DNA from: G963422445 sp963422445
Lineage (GTDB): Bacteria > Pseudomonadota > Alphaproteobacteria > Thalassobaculales > Thalassobaculaceae
Assembly: GCA_963422445.2 (NCBI GenBank)
Contig: OY729512.2
Span: forward strand, 5,890,001 to 5,954,000
Direction: 5' to 3'
DNA length: 64,000 bases
Part shown: one piece after another, positions 44,143 through 53,368 of the stretch
Position numbering within the stretch: position 1 is the stretch's first letter
How the letters are laid out: each line of letters opens with the position of its first letter
Notes under the pieces: model-generated
What the model saw: only the letters and a program-made list of their open reading frames with translations
Databases searched by the model: none
Told to the model about the DNA's origin: nothing
Position numbers and translations under genes: made by a program

Positions 44143-44568
44143 TCCCCGGGGCGGCGTGCCCCGCGAACCAGAGCTCCTTCAACCCCCAACACCGACACCG
44201 AAAGCCTCAGATCCCGGCACCGAAATGGCGCCGAACGCCAACTCCTGCGCGCTCGAAATTAACCGATAAACGCGGCGTCCCACGAATAAGTCGGGTTAAT
44301 TCGCTCTCCGCCGAATACTCTCTCGCCACTGCGCCGATCCCCTCCAGTGTCGAAATGCGCTCGCCGATGATGCAGAGCGGCCAGACGATGGGACCATCAC
44401 CTCTCATCAGAGGTGGAATACGAACGTCAGCGTCGGCGACGCATCTCGAAGGTCGAGCCCAATCTGGTGCTTATCACCGAGACATTGGAGTGATTTTCCA
44501 CCCTGACCGCCGCACGGCTGATTGTTGCGTGCCGTCCGAGTTTCGTTTCGTTCTACATGTTCGGTCAG
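44143..44568. other. Remainder of IS1380 and intergenic DNA
   Basis: This holds the right-hand non-coding end of IS1380 and about 300 bp before the CHAT gene stop. A minus-strand frame at 44207-44407 (RISTLEGIGAVAREYSAESE) has coding-like composition but no start signal or recognised family; it may be a fragment of a lost gene. Confidence 0.35.
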
Positions 44569-44976
44569 CTATTCTTTCGGCATTGTCACAGTGCCGTCGC
44601 CAAGGATGGAGAAACCGCCCCATTCTCGGGTGTCTGGATGCGTCTCAGCATAGGCGCGCATTGCGCCATCCAGAGCAGCGGACAAGGTCAAAGCCGGATC
44701 CGCTGCCATCCGCTGAAATATGGACAACACAACCTCGCGCGCCGCATCAGCATAAATATCCCAGTGGGTCACCAAAAGAGCGTCAGTTCCTGCCGCTGTG
44801 AAACCCCAAGCCAATCCGCCTAACCCATCCGAAACGTCGGCACCACTTGGAGTCCCGGTCCGGCATCCGGCCAGAATTGCCAGCCAGCTATCGTCCAATT
44901 GCAAATCTGCCACCTGACTGGCTAACAATAACCCGTCCTCATCAGGATCTGTCTGATCCGGGCTTAGATAGTGTCG

Positions 44977-45387
44977 TCACGAAATACCAGCCCAGAGCGC
45001 CAGACACCGAATCTGCACTGCGGCAAGAAACGATGCGGCATTCCTGGCGTATCGCGTGGCAATCCCTAGCCAGCGCTTGAGCCACAGAAACGCGTTCTCC
45101 ACCAAATGCCGGCGCCGGTAGAGATGGACATCATACGCTCTGGGGTGCTTGCGGTTGCGCTTCGGCGGAACCACCGGAATGACTTCATGCTCCTCACAAT
45201 AAGACAGGATGGCATTCGTGTCATAGGCCTTGTCCGCCAACAAATACTCGGCATCTATCCCTTCAATCAGCTCGACCGCTTGACTGCAATCTGCTGCCGT
45301 CCCCTTGGTCACCAACACCCGCACCGGCATCCCATGCGCGTCCACAGCCAGGTGCAGCGTCGTGTTCAGCCCCCTTTTGTGCGACCC
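44977..45387 (-). CDS. IS427-group transposase orfB
   Basis: This is the downstream part of the frameshift-fused transposase, read from the shift site near 45380. Second catalytic Asp in YLLADKAYDTNAI, Glu in RRHLVENAFLWLKRWLGIA. It has no start codon of its own that is likely to be used. The fused protein would be of full length, about 260 aa, so this IS may be active. Confidence 0.8.
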   Translation of the reverse strand, partial: GSHKRGLNTTLHLAVDAHGMPVRVLVTKGTAADCSQAVELIEGIDAEYLLADKAYDTNAILSYCEEHEVIPVVPPKRNRKHPRAYDVHLYRRRHLVENAFLWLKRWLGIATRYARNAASFLAAVQIRCLALWAGIS

Positions 45388-45740
45388 ATCGCCTGATTGC
45401 CGCCGATCGCACCGCTCGCATGGGGATGGACCTTGAGATGACTGGCGTCCATCATCAGCCACTCATCGTCCGGCTCATCCACCAGAGGCTCCAGCAACGC
45501 CCCCCAGAGCCCCTTGTCCCGCCAGCGACAGAACCGGCGATGGGTATTTTCCCAGTCCCCATAGTCTGGCGGCACATCACGCCAGGGAGCGCCGGTGCGC
45601 AGAATCCAGAAGATCGCATTAATGAACCGTCGATTATCCTGTGCCACTCCACCCCAACGTCCCGCCCGGCCAGGCAGATGAGGCTCCAACAACAGCCAGA
45701 CCCTGTCCGAAATGTCGTGACGCCGATGAGCCAATCCCAT
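45366..45740 (-). CDS. IS427-group transposase orfA
   Basis: This 124-aa protein starts MGLAHRRHDISDRVWLLLEP. It contains FINAIFWILRTGAPWRDVPP and the first catalytic Asp in WLMMDASHLKVH. It ends GRTKGG at a slippery A-AAA-GGG-GG sequence near 45375. A minus-one shift there joins it to orfB (SHKRGLNTTLHL), the standard way this group makes its full transposase. Confidence 0.85.
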   Translation of the reverse strand: MGLAHRRHDISDRVWLLLEPHLPGRAGRWGGVAQDNRRFINAIFWILRTGAPWRDVPPDYGDWENTHRRFCRWRDKGLWGALLEPLVDEPDDEWLMMDASHLKVHPHASGAIGGNQAMGRTKGG

Positions 45741-45814
45741 GAGTCGCCTCCAAGAACCATCGAGTGAGTTCGACAGATAGTACAGATAAACATCACTCAT
45801 GACGACACTATCTA

Positions 45815-47109
45815 GGAGGGTAGTGTAAATTATATGTCCATTTGTACGCGCCTGTGTTCTACTCCCTTCGATGCGACGCAATCTTGAACTCGAAGCGACA
45901 ATCGTTGAGAAGTACGCGGTGGTCGAGGCGTAATCTCGACGAGCGTGGGCGCCGTATGTGGGCTGCGACGGGGTCGCGTGCCCTCGGGTATGGAGGCGAG
46001 GCTCTGGTTTCGGATGCGACGGGGCTGTCGCGCCCGACCCTTCGCAAGGGGCGCGGGGCGCTGGAATCGGGCGGCGCCGCGGTCGGGCGCATTCGCCGTG
46101 CGGGGGCGGGGCGCCCGCGTATCGAGCAGTCCCAGCCCGGCATCAAGAAAGCGTTGGAGAGGCTCGTTGACCCGTTGCCTTGCGGCGCCCCGCAGTCGCC
46201 TTTGAGATGGACATGCAAGGGTCGGGCGAAGCTCGCCGCGGCGCTGTCGCGCGCGGTCTGGAAGGTGAGCTCGACGCCGGTGGGACGATTGCTGCACGAG
46301 CTTGGCTATCGGTTGCAATCGGTGCGCAAGAGCACCGAAGGGGCGTCGCACCCGGACCGCAACGCCCAGTTCGACCATATCAATGCGAAGGCGGATGAGT
46401 GTCTCCAGCGCGCCCGACCGGCGGTCTCTGTCGACACGAAGAAGAAGGAGCTGGTCGGGGATTTCAAGAACGCGGGGCGCGAGTGGCAGCCGAAGGGGCA
46501 GCCCGAGAAATCCATGGTCCACGACTTTCCCCAGGATGCCGCAGGCAAGGCGATCCCCTATGGCATCTATGACATGGGCCGCAACGACGCATGGGTCAGT
46601 GTTGGATGTGACCATGACACCCCTGCATTCGCGCTCGCCTCGCTTCGGCGGTGGTGGGAGGAGAGGGGCCGCAGCCGTTACCCTGAAGCTCGCGAGCTGT
46701 TCATCACTGCCGATGCGGGGGCAGCAACGGCTACCGCTTGCGCGCGTGGAAGCAGGGGCTACAGCAATGTGCCGACGACACGGGAGTGCGCGTACACGTC
46801 AGCCACTTCCCGCCCGGCACCAGCAAGTGGAACAAGATTGAGCACCGCCTGTTCTGTCACATCACGCACAATTGGCGAGGCAAGCCATTGCGACCCTTCG
46901 AAACCATCGTTGATCTGATCGGCACTACGCGCACCGACGCAGGGCTTCGGGTCAGAGCTGAGCTCGACACGGGGGAGGACCCGAAAGGAGTGACGGCGAC
47001 GAAGGCGGAAATGGAAGCGCTGTCTCTACATCGCAACGAGTTCCACGGTGACTGGAACTATGAACTTCACCCGCGGTGAAGTTGGAAACTTAAATTCGAT
47101 CAAGCTCCT
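45815..47109 (+). mobile_element. ISAzo13-family element (decayed)
   Basis: The element spans from GGAGGGTAGTGTAAATTA to its imperfect inverted partner ...TTAAATTCGATCAAGCTCCT, between TTA/TA copies at 44964-44966 and 47109-47111 once the IS427-group element is removed. It carries one frameshifted transposase gene. Confidence 0.7.
45871..47079 (+). pseudogene. ISAzo13-family transposase, frameshifted
   Basis: The reading begins MRRNLELEATIVEKYAVVEA, changes frame near 45930, continues with RALGYGGEALVSDATGLSRP, SPLRWTCKGRAKLAA, VSVDTKKKELVGDFKNAG (catalytic Asp) and ARELFITADAG, changes frame again near 46725, and ends FPPGTSKWNKIEHRLFCHIT...HGDWNYELHPR. The signature residues are present but no intact protein results. 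Confidence 0.85.
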
Positions 47110-48834
47110 TAGCACGAGGGCCGGCTCATTAAGATAGCTGATCTCCTTCTTCTCCGGCATCAGCCCGTGGGTGCCGAATAGCAATATACCAGCCGTCCTC
47201 GGCGCCGCCCCAAGCATCGCCTCCCGCGTAGCCTCGAGTTCCATCGCGGGAGGCGGTCCACCCAAAAGTCTCTGCGCTCCTCACAGCAAGTCTTCCAGGC
47301 CGCCTGGTTTTCCCAAACACAGCACCTCGCGATGGACGGCCGTCTTCGGCAGCGGAAACAGATTGCAAGAGACATGATGCAACTCGGGATCCCCAATCGC
47401 ATAGACGGCCTTTGACCGCACGGTAGCGGGACCCAGATTCCGGAGCGCGGCGAACCCCCAGATCGATGCGATGGTAGAGCTATTCGCTACATCTCCTAAC
47501 CGCGCGGTTCCGACAGGCAGAAAATGCGACGGGAGCCGTCTCAAGTGGCCGTCCGGTACGACGAAGACATGCTCTACGCCATATTGTTCTATCACCGGCA
47601 GCAACTCCGACATCCGCAGCAAATCGGACAGCGACTTTCCTACGGGGCCTAAAGGCTTGCGCGCTTCGAGGGCTCCAAAATCGCTGATACCGCAGCCTCA
47701 ACGGTGTCGAAGGCGGCTCTCGGCAAAGGAACGGTTAAAGTCGTGAGCTTTTCCCCATGACGAATGTTCAGGCTCGCTACACTGAACTGATCACCGATGC
47801 GAAAGGCCAACATTGCTTCCCCGGGCCGCAGCACCTCGCCCATCTCGTCGCGCGTCAGGATTGCACGGCCTCCAGACAATGCGAAGGCCAAGATTGGGTT
47901 CAGCACATCCAAGGCAGCCTCGCCCTTCTGATCCACCTCGGCCAAGCGCCGCGACTTGGACGCCACCAATACGTGATCAAGCTGGCGCGCGACTGACAGC
48001 TGGCTCAACTTCCTCTCAAGCTCGCATTTCTCTTTCAATAGATCTTCGTAATCCCGCACTGCGCGCCGATTGGCGATCCGATTGCGCGCCGCTCCTCGCA
48101 CCGCGGCGACACCAAACCGGTCCGTCTCGTGCGCCTGCACAAGGCCCAACACCTCGTTTGCAATTTCCAAGTAAAGCGGCGTGTCTTCAATGCCGAGGAT
48201 CTGCAAGAGAGTGCTCGATAGCAGTCCGTGCCAATTCCGAATTGTTTCAACCAGTCTCGCATTGCGTTCTTGTCCGGCCCAGCAGCCGACCGCCTTGCGC
48301 TCCCCGACCTCCCGCACGGTGCGAGCCGCCGCACGGAACATCTTATAGGCTTCCATCAACTGTTGGGCGTCAGCCAGCGCAACGGACAGCTTTCCGTCGA
48401 CCACGGAAAGCTGTTGGGAGTTTGCCAGCGCGAACGACAGCTTCTGCTAGATCAGGGCTAACTCAACCGTGGGTCCTCCCGCCACGCTCTGTATCCGGTC
48501 ATAAGCGATACGCGCCCATTCGACCGCATGGGCCCAATCTCCCAGAGCTACGTAAGCATCCGAAAGTGCCTCCGCGCTCTTGATCTTCGCAACCCAATCG
48601 GCGTTCGCACGCCGTTCCAACATCCGCTCGTTCTCAAGAAGCTGCGGCAGCGCCGTTCGATCGGGGGCGTCGAGCCTCTGGATCCGTCGCGACAACTCCG
48701 AGCGCAGAGCTGCCGATTCGGATGTGACCCTCTTGGCCAGCGTCAGACCCTGGAGAAGGCTCTGGCGGGCCGCCTCTTTATCGCCGATCTCCACCCAATA
48801 ATCTGCAGAGGTCCGGAGCCAGATCACCATAACC

Positions 48835-51162
48835 TCAGACTTCCTGACCTCTAGTGATTTGGTGTGACACCGGCTGGGTGGGTTCCGGGGCTGCGTCGAT
48901 CTCGTAGACCATGCGCAGATCGGTCCCGGGGAAGAGCGTTTCGGTGGCGTTGAGCTCGTTCAGGAGGGCATCGATCTGGCGGTTGCAAGCGTCATTTGCG
49001 AGGCCGAGAATGTGGACCCGGAGAACGCCGTTGGCGGGGTCCGGCAGGATGTCGGCGTCGGCGGTCATGAGAGCCTGAAGCAGTTTCCGGGGATGAGGCT
49101 TCTTGCCTTGTCCCTGCATGACGGGGAGCATCATGCGGGTTTCGGCGCGGTAGGCGATCATGCGGATGATGTCGAGGAGGATGCGGTCGCGTGAGGGCAG
49201 GGCATCGAGCTGTTGGTCTTCGTCGAGGTCGCCGGCTCGACAGTGCTTCGGCACGTTCCTGCGGCTGGCCCTGGCGATCTCGAGGGCACCCTCGAGATCG
49301 CTGACTTCTCTCCTGAGCTGCGCCTTCGGCCTCTTTTTCCTGGCCGCGCCGGCGCTCCGGTTGCGCAGGCTGGCGAGCCGGCGTTCGGCGCTGCGGATTG
49401 CCTTGTCATAGGCCCGCCGGAGCGGGTTTACGACCATGGTGTCGGGATCGAGAGGCTCGAGTTCGTGGGTCGGCAGGGCGTCGAGATTGAACTCGTCGCG
49501 CATGTACTTGAAGAAGTTTTCCTGCGACCAGCGCGAGAACATGGCGCCTGCGGCCTCGCTCATCGGTTTGTGCGGATCGGTGACGATGAAGGGGATCTGA
49601 CGGCCGTTGTCCAGCAGGCGGCGGATCTGGCGCACCCTGAAGCCGTTCGGCAACGTCACCGGCTTTTCGGCCAGCCGCACGGAGGCGGTGCCGTTTGTCG
49701 CCGGTCCGTGAATGGGAACGGTCGTCGCGCCGAAGTCCTCGACCGGCCAATCCTCGCCGCCGAAGTTCTTGTGCCAGGTCAGGCAGGCGATGCCGCGCCT
49801 CGCCAGCCGGCGGAACAGATCCGGGCTCCAGCCTTCGCGGTCGAAGACCAGGGTGAGCGCGGGGTGGCCGGGCGCCTCTGCGGTCAGGTCCGGCGCCTGG
49901 GCGTCGACGATCCCGAGGTCCTGCAGCGCCGGCACCACGTCGGCTTCGATGGCGGCGACCATCTTCGGATCCAGCGTCTTATGCAGACAGAGCAGGGGCT
50001 TGCCGCCCAGGGCGTTGATCCAGTAGCCGGTGCTGGCCGGCAGGCACAGCTTCTGGCGCGAGACGAAGTGTTTCGGCAGGCGTCCCTTGCGGCCGGCGTA
50101 GACCTTGACGTGCCCGTCGACGGCCAGCGTCGCCCAGAGCTCCGGCTCGTCGGCCTGCCAGCGCCTGGCAAGGGCGCGCTGCCAAGCCCGCACGCCGGCC
50201 TCGTCGTTGGCGATCAGAGCGATCTTGCGCCGCAGGGTCTTGACCTCGGGGCAACGGTCGAGGCCGAGGATGGCGCCCCATTCGCCCGGCGGCCGATAGC
50301 GCAAACTCTCGGGGTTGCGTACCCGCGCCAGGGTCATGAAGGCCAGGAAAAGCAGGATCGTGTTCAGGCCGTAATAGCCCTTGGGCAGGGCCGGCAGGGC
50401 GGTGAGAACGCCGCCTGAGCGCACGCCGCGGGCGGCGCTGGCGAACTGCGGTTCGACCGGTCCCGCCTGCCCGCTGCTGGCCAGCACCCGGCCCGAGACA
50501 TCGCAGGTCGCGCGCCCCATCGGCGCCGGCCGGTCGCGCGCGCTGCGATCCGTCTGCGTCCCGGCGTCGAGAGGACCTGGCTCCCCGCTCTGCGCCGTGT
50601 CCGCCGAGGGCTGCGCTTCGCCCGCTTCGGGCCCGGCTGCGCCGCCAGCCTCTTCAGCGACACGCGCCTCGCATGGCGCACCCACTGCCGAGCCTGCGGG
50701 CTCCTGCGCGCACACCGCCTTGCCGATCAGCCCCCGCCGGCGCCACTTGTGGACCGAGGCTTTCGACACGCCGAGAACCCGGGCCACCGCAGCGCCGCTC
50801 AGGCCCGCTTCCAGCAACGCTGTCGCCCTCTTGGCCAACGCCGGCGTGAACACCGACGGCCCGCGCCCGCGCCGGGGTTTCAGAAACGCCGCTTCACCCT
50901 CGGCCAGGTAGCGCCGCCGTGCTCGCTGCACGGTCGAGCGCGAGACACAGAACGCGTCGGCCAGATCCTGCGGCGAGAGCGCGCTGATCACCGCGAGGCG
51001 ACCGATGCGCATGAGCATGGCGGCGCGGTCATCGGCGGGGTGGCTGGCGAAGGGAACGAGGTTTGAGAAGTAGGTGAAGGTGTCGTCCGAGATCAGGACG
51101 GCGAAGCAGCTGTTGCCGATCGGAACCGCCTCTGGGGAGCACAGCGGGAGGGTCATGGGCAT
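48835..51162 (-). CDS. Large putative DDE transposase (775 aa)
   Basis: Two helix-turn-helix units come first (LSPQDLADAFCVSRSTVQRA, near residue 64, and LSGAAVARVLGVSKASVHKW, near 120), then a linker rich in Ala, Gly and Pro, then a catalytic domain: Asp in LAVDGHVKVYAG, Asp in LVFDREGWSPDLF, Glu in RWSQENFFKYMRDEF. The C-terminal part is helical and basic (RKKRPKAQLRREV). The stop TGA uses TG from the IS end and A from the flanking DNA. It is intact and may be active. Confidence 0.8.
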   Translation of the reverse strand: MPMTLPLCSPEAVPIGNSCFAVLISDDTFTYFSNLVPFASHPADDRAAMLMRIGRLAVISALSPQDLADAFCVSRSTVQRARRRYLAEGEAAFLKPRRGRGPSVFTPALAKRATALLEAGLSGAAVARVLGVSKASVHKWRRRGLIGKAVCAQEPAGSAVGAPCEARVAEEAGGAAGPEAGEAQPSADTAQSGEPGPLDAGTQTDRSARDRPAPMGRATCDVSGRVLASSGQAGPVEPQFASAARGVRSGGVLTALPALPKGYYGLNTILLFLAFMTLARVRNPESLRYRPPGEWGAILGLDRCPEVKTLRRKIALIANDEAGVRAWQRALARRWQADEPELWATLAVDGHVKVYAGRKGRLPKHFVSRQKLCLPASTGYWINALGGKPLLCLHKTLDPKMVAAIEADVVPALQDLGIVDAQAPDLTAEAPGHPALTLVFDREGWSPDLFRRLARRGIACLTWHKNFGGEDWPVEDFGATTVPIHGPATNGTASVRLAEKPVTLPNGFRVRQIRRLLDNGRQIPFIVTDPHKPMSEAAGAMFSRWSQENFFKYMRDEFNLDALPTHELEPLDPDTMVVNPLRRAYDKAIRSAERRLASLRNRSAGAARKKRPKAQLRREVSDLEGALEIARASRRNVPKHCRAGDLDEDQQLDALPSRDRILLDIIRMIAYRAETRMMLPVMQGQGKKPHPRKLLQALMTADADILPDPANGVLRVHILGLANDACNRQIDALLNELNATETLFPGTDLRMVYEIDAAPEPTQPVSHQITRGQEV

Positions 51163-51316
51163 GGCTGAGGCCGCGTATATAGTGTCATATTACAATATAC
51201 GACATCGGCTGCGACTGCCACCGAAAATCGGCCCGCAACGGCCGAAAAGTGGCAGACTTCAAGGGGATCGCGGCACGCCGTCCGGCAGCGTCAACGCCAA
51301 GAGGTCAGGAAGTCTG
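48836..51316 (-). mobile_element. Insertion sequence with a long two-HTH transposase
   Basis: Perfect 17-bp terminal inverted repeats CAGACTTCCTGACCTCT lie at 48836 and 51316 (inverted). The 2481-bp element holds a single gene. I cannot assign it to a standard IS family with certainty. Flanks AACCT and AATTT do not form a clear duplication. Confidence 0.85.
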
Positions 51317-52429
51317 AATTTAGCTCTCGGTCTGTCCGGAACGTTCCAACGCGATGTGGGCTTTTTGCAAGTAAGGCCACGTTTTATCGGTATCCTGATT
51401 GAACAGCATCAGTGCCGCGAAGTTGAGATACAATTTCGCAAGACCCGATTCGTAGGTCAGGCGATCCCGATCTGTGCGGATCAGCGCTACGCTTGCTGGA
51501 TCCAGAACCAGAGTAAGGGCTTTCTGATAAACACGCGCGACCCGAGTGCGCTCGCCACTCTGTCGCAGGGCTGCGCCGAGATTGTTCAACGCCGCAAAAC
51601 GCGTACGCAGCTCCGTGAAGTCGAGTGGTGGAACCTCGGCCTCCAGGAAGGGGCGCAGCGTCTCAATAGCTCCGTGCAATCGGCCCAGTCGGACCAATAA
51701 GGCACCATGCGATGCGATCACGCCGGCTGCGATGCCCGTATCCGCAATCGGCCAGAGACGTACCTTCGCGAGTAGTTCTTCGGCTTCGCCTGGGCAGTCC
51801 CCAGTTTGGAGCGAGTCGGCGAACGTCAATCGGAACCGAGCCCATGCTGTTGCGAGCGCCGGCTCGGTGAGCACAGCCTCACTACCACCGACCTTCAAGG
51901 CCCGTTCCACAGCCTGCGCAAAGGCAAGCGCATCGACTAGAGCCTCTTCCCTGAGCATGACGAGAATGGTGCTCGCTTGGCCGAAAAGCTGTTCCAACTC
52001 CGGCACCGCACCGGTCGATCCGCTCGACAGCCGCTCCAAGCCGTTTTCGAGCCTACTCAGATAGGGTTGTTCGATCGGAGCGGAAGCAAGTTGGCCCGTA
52101 CACAGCTCGATCCCGATCTGTGCCGGCACCTCCACAGCCATGCATAGCGATATGGCGGCGACCGCCAGAACCGCCACGACTCGCGCCTTCATGATTCTAT
52201 AATCCGTATGCTTGTAATACCAAATCAGAAACGTCTTGACCTGTCGTCCAGTATTTCAGGCTGTCACATTGTTTATGATGATCCATGATCTGGAGAATAA
52301 GGATTTGATCCTCTGACGGTTGGCCGGCATCGTCCGGACCCGGATCCTTCCAGGATATGGATAATGATCTCTAAACCACGATTTCGAGCGTACGCCGCGG
52401 GCATTCCTGTTCCTAATTCCCACTCAAGC

Positions 52430-53123
52430 CAAGCGCAATTTGAGTAGCCGCTCCGGCATCGGCAGTGTCCGCAGCGCCACGTAGAGCAGTCCGGGGATGA
52501 TCCCGGGCAAGTCGAAGCGACGATTGACCCAGTCCACGACCTCCGCGAGATAGCGCTGGGCATACTTGGGATGAATCGTATGACAGGTGCCACGTAAGGC
52601 GCTCTTGATGTTGCCAAGAATCGTGTTCACCCGACGAAACCCGGGGCGCTCGACCGCGGCTTTCCCGCCGCCGGTCACCATCGGCTCATGAATGCAGCCT
52701 GCCGCGGTCACGCCATTGAAGCAGGCCAGCCCATCGCAGAGCACCTGCGTGCCCGGGCTCAGGTGCTGCTGCGCCCAGGCGGCGTTGTCGGAGATATCAG
52801 GTTGGCGGTGCAGCGTCCGCCGATGCACCTTTCTTGTCCTGGGTCATGAAGTAGAGGCCCTGGAACCACACCGTGAGCGGGAGCTTGGTGGCCTCGAAGA
52901 GGGTCCCGGCGGTAATGGAGGTCTGGCGATGGCAGCGGTTGCACTGCTGGAGCTTTGGGGTATTCAACTGACAGCACCGGTCATGGGCGCAGTGTGGGCA
53001 CAGAAAGCCGTTCGGCCATCGCCATTGAAAGAGGGCGTCGAAGCACTGGTCTTCGCTGCCGTAGAGCGAGAGGAACGCGTTGAGGCTGATTCCTTTCTGG
53101 AACTGCACTGGGTTGCGCGCCAT
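52430..53123 (-). pseudogene. IS1595-family transposase, internally deleted
   Basis: MARNPVQFQKGISLNAFLSL and a zinc ribbon (FLCPHCAHDRC...QCNRCHRQTS) match copy A, but the frame breaks near 52815 and the central catalytic block is gone. The C-terminal part (TILGNIKSALRGTCH to RLLKLRLA) follows in another frame. Confidence 0.85.
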
Positions 53124-53169
53124 GTGAATATCCTTTTCTATCATCAAGTTACATGGCAGTATTCTATGA

Positions 53170-53280
53170 ACCGCTTATGCACGTGGCTCCGGTGAAACGC
53201 ACATGTAGCGTTTGGCGTGCCGGGAATAGTCGACATCGGGGGCAACATCGTGTGCCACCGGAGCCAAGTGCATAAGCGGT
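53170..53280 (+). mobile_element. 111-bp MITE, copy 4
   Basis: Perfect 8-bp duplication TTCTATGA at 53162-53169 and 53281-53288. It is inserted inside IS1595 copy B, about 40 bp from its right end and close to the transposase start. Confidence 0.95.
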
Positions 53281-53368
53281 TTCTATGATTAAGTACTGCT
53301 TAGATTCGAGGGTAATTAGGGTTCCTGTTTCTTCACGGTGTCGGTCTCACGGCGTCGCAATCCTCGCT

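Larger units (their letters stand above)
44967..45812 (-). mobile_element. IS5-family (IS427-group) insertion sequence
   Basis: The 846-bp element lies between TA dinucleotides with terminal repeats GATAGTGTCGTCA and TGACGACACTATC. It has two overlapping frames (orfA, orfB). It is inserted at the left edge of the ISAzo13 element within the CHAT gene. Confidence 0.88.
44569..52192 (-). pseudogene. Exported TPR-CHAT (caspase-like) protein gene, shattered
   Basis: Pieces on the minus strand assemble into one protein. 52192-51320: signal peptide (MKARVVAVLAVAAISLCMAV) and TPR-like helices. 48830-47649: more helical repeats, with an in-frame TAG at 48447. 47622-47095: CHAT domain with PDGHLRRLPSHFLPV and the catalytic His in GILLFGTHG. 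44966-44569: the catalytic Cys in LAILAGCRTG, then LVTHWDI. NEPALVL at 47111 joins SPDQTDPDEDG at 44966 precisely. Three IS elements and at least two frameshifts interrupt it. CHAT proteins are caspase-like proteases; this one is no longer functional. Confidence 0.8.
52412..53321 (-). mobile_element. IS1595-family element, copy B (decayed)
   Basis: Ends CCTAATTCCCACTC and GGTAATTAGGG lie between 8-bp duplications TTCCTGTT at 52404-52411 and 53322-53329. Removing the MITE inside it leaves about 790 bp, shorter than copy A because the transposase centre is deleted. The 219 bp between it and the CHAT start hold no gene. Confidence 0.85.

Noticed and set aside
51320..52192. A stand-alone exported 290-aa TPR protein
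   Set aside because: The frame ends right at the IS border and the helical repeats continue on the other side of the IS, so it is best read as the N-terminal part of the CHAT gene. The TAA just before the IS leaves some doubt.
424..53280. The four similar 111-bp repeats as CRISPR or REP elements
   Set aside because: They are far apart, not arrayed, have long terminal inverted repeats, and mostly have 8-bp target duplications, so they are MITEs.
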